9,587 bases of DNA from positions 1-9,587 of the forward strand of contig CAKPWR010000078.1 of the NCBI GenBank assembly GCA_934196725.1, in the 5' to 3' direction. How positions within the stretch are numbered: the first letter of the stretch is position 1; each line of letters begins with the position of its first letter. Source of the stretch: an uncultured Prevotella sp. (GTDB lineage: Bacteria > Bacteroidota > Bacteroidia > Bacteroidales > Bacteroidaceae). Of this stretch, positions 7,466 through 9,587 are shown one piece after another. The notes beneath the pieces are model-generated. The model made no database searches and was not told where the DNA came from. It saw nothing but the letters and a program-made list of their open reading frames with translations. A program made the translations under genes and the position numbers.

Positions 7466-7688
7466 TTTCGCCTGTGGTTCAAGAACGGGCTGAAGGCCCA
7501 AAAGCTCCTAGCCCAGGGCATCGCCCTGGGTATAATGGCAATCAGTAAGGCGCCCTGTAAGGGCAAAAGCTTTATGCTTTGTCTGGAGTTTTAAAGCTTT
7601 TGCCCTTACAGGGCGACAGGTTTGTGTCCGTAATTACCCAGGGCGATGCCCTGGGCTAGGAGCTTCTGCCCTTTCAGGGCGTGTGGAG
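7466..7688. repeat. Structured REP/BIME-like element, copy 1
   Basis: This 223-base element is a palindrome of palindromes centred near 7583. Long-range arms pair perfectly: 7503-7532 with 7635-7664 (30 bp) and 7551-7574 with 7592-7615 (24 bp). Each arm also contains local hairpins with three-base loops: 7487-7499 (loop GAA), 7512-7530 (ATC), 7552-7564 (GTA), 7602-7614 (TAC), 7637-7655 (GAT) and 7668-7680 (TTC). The element fills the gap between two convergent genes, starts directly after the stop codon of the TonB-type gene, and may terminate transcription from both sides. Boundaries come from homology with the copy at 9162-9384. TTTCG at 7466-7470 and CGAAA at 7697-7701 may mark outer ends. 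It resembles E. coli BIMEs in plan, but relationship to any named family is not established. Confidence 0.85.
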
Positions 7689-7743
7689 CTTACATACGAA
7701 ACTAGAATCTCTTAACTTCCCGAACGACCGCAGGGAGTGATAA

Positions 7744-8430
7744 CTAGAACAATCTGATAGCTAAATCAATACCTGTAGGAGCTACCGAAAGACTGATATT
7801 GTCATTGATATCCTTCTCATTCTCTCCATCACTCTCCTTTCCTTTCTTCTTGTTCTTTCCCAGAATCCAATCGCCTATCAGATAGCCGGCTTCTGCCGAG
7901 GCTACACCGATGGCTGCACCCGCCACGACATCTTCCCAATGGTGACGATTGCGGCGCACTCTATCCACAGCCACTCCCGTAGCCACAGCATAGCCCGCCA
8001 CACCAATCCAAGGAGAAACCTTGCGATATTCGTGCATCAATGTGGTGGCACCGCAGAAAGCCACAGAGGTATGTCCGGAAGGAAACGACTCGTTATCAGT
8101 CCCATCGGGTCTCATCTTGTGTATCGACTTCTTGAGCGAATAGGTTACAGCCGCATTGACGCCGAACGAGAGCACCGAAACAGCAATCCTTCGCTTCCAG
8201 GAACTCTCAGCCTCCACGCCCAGCATCTTCAATCCGAAGACAGATGCCGTTGGCACCAGGCGCAGGACATCATCGATTCCATCACCATGATAGCGCTTGT
8301 AATGGGTAGTCTGCTCTACAGGAACCGTTGTATTCTGCCCCATGGTCATCATCATATTCTGCGAAAAGACAGGGGCTGGAATCATCATGATTCCACCTAT
8401 TAATATCTTTCTTATTCTTTTCATATTCAT
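7744..8430 (-). CDS. PAP2-family phosphatase, exported or membrane-associated
   Basis: A 228-residue protein beginning MNMKRIRKILIGGIMM with a likely signal peptide ending near Ser23-Gln24. All three PAP2 motifs are present: K100-x6-R107-P108, P117-S118-G119-H120, and R157-x5-H163-x3-D167. His120 and His163 are the expected catalytic pair (nucleophile and acid/base by family knowledge). Hydrophobic stretches lie around 82-99, 121-131, 141-155 and 168-190. PAP2 enzymes dephosphorylate lipid or isoprenoid phosphates at the membrane (lipid A, undecaprenyl pyrophosphate, phosphatidate); the sequence does not say which. After a Lys/Glu-rich linker (about 192-210) the protein ends in an amphipathic strand, NISLSVAPTGIDLAIRLF, with a terminal Phe like an outer-membrane beta-strand. 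It lies 68 bases downstream of the nitroreductase gene on the same strand with no promoter of its own visible. An alternative start two codons downstream is possible. Confidence 0.9.
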   Translation of the reverse strand: MNMKRIRKILIGGIMMIPAPVFSQNMMMTMGQNTTVPVEQTTHYKRYHGDGIDDVLRLVPTASVFGLKMLGVEAESSWKRRIAVSVLSFGVNAAVTYSLKKSIHKMRPDGTDNESFPSGHTSVAFCGATTLMHEYRKVSPWIGVAGYAVATGVAVDRVRRNRHHWEDVVAGAAIGVASAEAGYLIGDWILGKNKKKGKESDGENEKDINDNISLSVAPTGIDLAIRLF

Positions 8431-8465
8431 GTTAATATGTCGTACCCGGCATGTATGGCGAAAAG

Positions 8466-8489
8466 GGAAGCCATTTCCATTTTGCTTCC
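8466..8489 (-). terminator. Weak hairpin between the nitroreductase and PAP2 genes
   Basis: GGAAGC (8466-8471) and GCTTCC (8484-8489) form a six-base stem with a 12-base loop, just after the nitroreductase stop. On the minus strand it is followed by only a short CTTTT run, so it would be at best a leaky terminator and may instead attenuate expression of the PAP2 gene. Confidence 0.25.
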
Positions 8490-8498
8490 ATTTTTATC

Positions 8499-9011
8499 CT
8501 AGATTTCCTCTACTATCTCGCTCATGTCCTTACGCTTTTTCTCGGCATGAGGACAATCTTCTGCAATATGCCCGATAGGAATAACAACTACAGCCTCGTA
8601 GCCCTCACGAGGGAAAAGCTGCTGCATCTTTTCGGTATCATAATTGCATACCCAGCAGGTTCCCAGTCCACGCTCGGTAGCTGCCAGACAAAGATGCTCA
8701 GTAGCGATGGCTACATCAATATCTCCATGAGGCTTTTCATCATATCTGCGAACCCAATTTTCATTCACGTTTTTCATGCCCACGATATACATGGGAGCCG
8801 TCTTAAACCACTCACGATCGTAGCATTCCTGCAATTTCTCCTTAGCCTCAGCAGAACGGACGATAAGCCAGAGCCAAGGCTGTCTGTTAACGGCTGATGG
8901 TGCCAACTGCACACACTGCATGATATAATCCAAATCCTCCTGGCTTACAGCCTCAGAGGTAAACTTACGAGCCGAGAATCTCGACTGGCTCAATGATAAC
9001 ATATCTTTCAT
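8499..9011 (-). CDS. Nitroreductase-family FMN oxidoreductase
   Basis: A 170-residue soluble protein, the short form of the nitroreductase fold, expected to bind FMN as a dimer and reduce substrates with NAD(P)H. The N-terminal SRFSARKF motif (10-17) supplies the Arg/Ser residues that contact the FMN phosphate. APSAVNRQPW (38-46) is the conserved substrate/flavin loop. GLGTCWVCNYD (115-125) is the conserved glycine loop and strand, and the C-terminal KKRKDMSEIV (158-167) is the usual basic phosphate-binding tail. The true substrate is unknown, as in most of this family. The start at 9009-9011 fits the strong promoter upstream (leader about 35 nt); Met4 is an alternative start. It is the first gene of a likely two-gene unit with the PAP2 gene. 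No signal peptide is present, so it is cytoplasmic. Confidence 0.9.
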   Translation of the reverse strand: MKDMLSLSQSRFSARKFTSEAVSQEDLDYIMQCVQLAPSAVNRQPWLWLIVRSAEAKEKLQECYDREWFKTAPMYIVGMKNVNENWVRRYDEKPHGDIDVAIATEHLCLAATERGLGTCWVCNYDTEKMQQLFPREGYEAVVVIPIGHIAEDCPHAEKKRKDMSEIVEEI

Positions 9012-9052
9012 ATCGTTCTGATTTTACGATTATTTAAACCTGATTATGGGCA

Positions 9053-9084
9053 CAAAGTTAAGAAAAAATTACGGAACAACCAAA
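9053..9084 (-). promoter_or_regulatory. Promoter of the nitroreductase gene
   Basis: On the minus strand TAACTTTG (9053-9060) matches TAnnTTTG exactly and TTTG (9081-9084) lies 20 bases upstream, a full match to the Bacteroidota -33/-7 promoter. Transcription would begin near 9046. Confidence 0.75.
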
Positions 9085-9124
9085 AAACAAGGATAAAAGG
9101 TAATAGGTTTCGGATTATTTTTCG

Positions 9125-9132
9125 TAATTTTG
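9125..9132 (+). promoter_or_regulatory. Possible plus-strand -7 element before the repeat array
   Basis: TAATTTTG matches TAnnTTTG and is followed by CAG, but no TTTG is visible at the proper -33 distance. If active, it would transcribe into the tandem structured repeats starting near 9137 and into whatever lies beyond the window. Confidence 0.35.
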
Positions 9133-9136
9133 CAGA

Positions 9137-9404
9137 TTATATAAGGATTAGTGGAATGAACTTTCGCATGTGGTTCTAGTACGGGCTGAAGGCCCAAAAG
9201 CTCCTAGCCCAGGGCATCGCCCTGGGTATAATGGCAATCAGCAAGGCGCCCTGTAAGGGCAAAAGCCTTATGTTTTGCCTGGAGTTTTAAAGCTTTTGCC
9301 CTTACAGGGCGACAAACTTGCGCCCGTAATTACCCAGGGCGATGCCCTGGGCTAGGGGCTTCTGCCCTTGCAGGGCGTGTGGGGTAAAACTTGAGGAAGT
9401 TCAG
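9137..9404. repeat. Tandem 268-bp unit with structured repeat copy 2 (core 9162-9384)
   Basis: The core 9162-9384 has the same 223-base length as the copy at 7466-7688, with no indels and about 15 substitutions (roughly 93% identity counted by eye). Ahead of the core is a 25-base leader (9137-9161, including AGTGGAATGAA) that copy 1 lacks, and a 20-base tail follows it. The hairpins and long-range arms are preserved, with one C for T change in the left inner arm and one G for A in the right outer arm. The same unit begins again at 9405. Confidence 0.88.
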
Positions 9405-9587
9405 TTATACAAGAATTAGTGGAATGAACTTTCGCATGTGGTTCAAGTACGGGCTGAAGGCCCAAAAGCTCCTAGCCCAGGGCAGCGCCCTGGGTATAAT
9501 GGCAATCAGTAAGGCGCCCTGTAAGGGCAAAAGCCTTATGTTTTGCCTGGAGTTTTAAAGCTTTTGCCCTTACAGGGCGACAAACTT
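9405..9587. repeat. Second tandem 268-bp unit, cut by the window end (core from 9430)
   Basis: Leader and core repeat the preceding unit at an exact offset of 268 bases. Over the 158 core bases visible it differs from the preceding copy at only about three positions, one of them in a hairpin loop (AGC at 9484-9486 in place of ATC). The right half of the element lies outside the window, and further units may follow. Confidence 0.85.

Noticed and set aside
7535..7594. A 19-codon ORF (MAISKAPCKGKSFMLCLEF) inside the structured repeat, intact in all three copies
   Set aside because: Its length is set by the palindrome arm and loop, there is no ribosome-binding context, and changes between copies include non-synonymous ones in the central loop. 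It is most simply a by-product of the repeat.
7711..7738. Weak hairpin CTTCCC...GGGAG before the PAP2 stop
   Set aside because: Only four or five pairs with one wobble and no T-run; too weak to call a terminator.

Overview
The window looks like chromosomal DNA of a Bacteroidota species, most likely Prevotella/Segatella (S. copri-like). This rests on three things: promoters with the Bacteroidota -33 TTTG / -7 TAnnTTTG form, no Shine-Dalgarno-led starts, and the gene families present (HU-like protein fused to a winged helix, OMP_b-brl_3-type TonB-dependent barrel, exported S9 peptidase with signal peptide). The genus is an inference from remembered protein resemblance, not from a search.

Layout. 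1-441: 3' end of an AT-rich gene of unknown function. 442-884: non-coding, with a long inverted repeat followed by two degenerate arrays that both have a 22-bp period, then a good promoter. 885-1490: HU-like/winged-helix DNA-binding protein. 1578-2447: MurQ-type MurNAc-6-phosphate etherase. 2394-4952 (minus): exported S9 prolyl-oligopeptidase-type peptidase, whose 3' end overlaps murQ by 54 bp tail to tail. 4953-5227: divergent promoter region. 5228-7465: TonB-dependent outer-membrane barrel. 7466-7688: first copy of a highly structured repeat. 7744-8430 (minus): PAP2 phosphatase. 8499-9011 (minus): nitroreductase, probably co-transcribed with the PAP2 gene. 9012-9587: nitroreductase promoter, then two tandem copies of the structured repeat in 268-bp units, the second cut by the window end.

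The genes are mostly housekeeping or envelope functions: peptidoglycan recycling (MurQ), periplasmic peptide breakdown (S9 peptidase), an outer-membrane barrel divergent from it, a membrane-associated phosphatase and a flavin oxidoreductase. Nothing in the window is a recognisable defence system or transposase.

The most unusual signal is the repeat at 7466-7688, 9162-9384 and 9430-9587. It is a palindrome made of smaller palindromes: six small GC-rich hairpins with three-base loops, mirrored about a centre so that the loops of each pair are themselves reverse complements (GAA/TTC, ATC/GAT, GTA/TAC in copy 1). It resembles a REP/BIME-type element and could fold either as one long stem or as six separate hairpins. 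The second unusual signal is the 22-bp-period array at 535-740, upstream of the HU-like gene.
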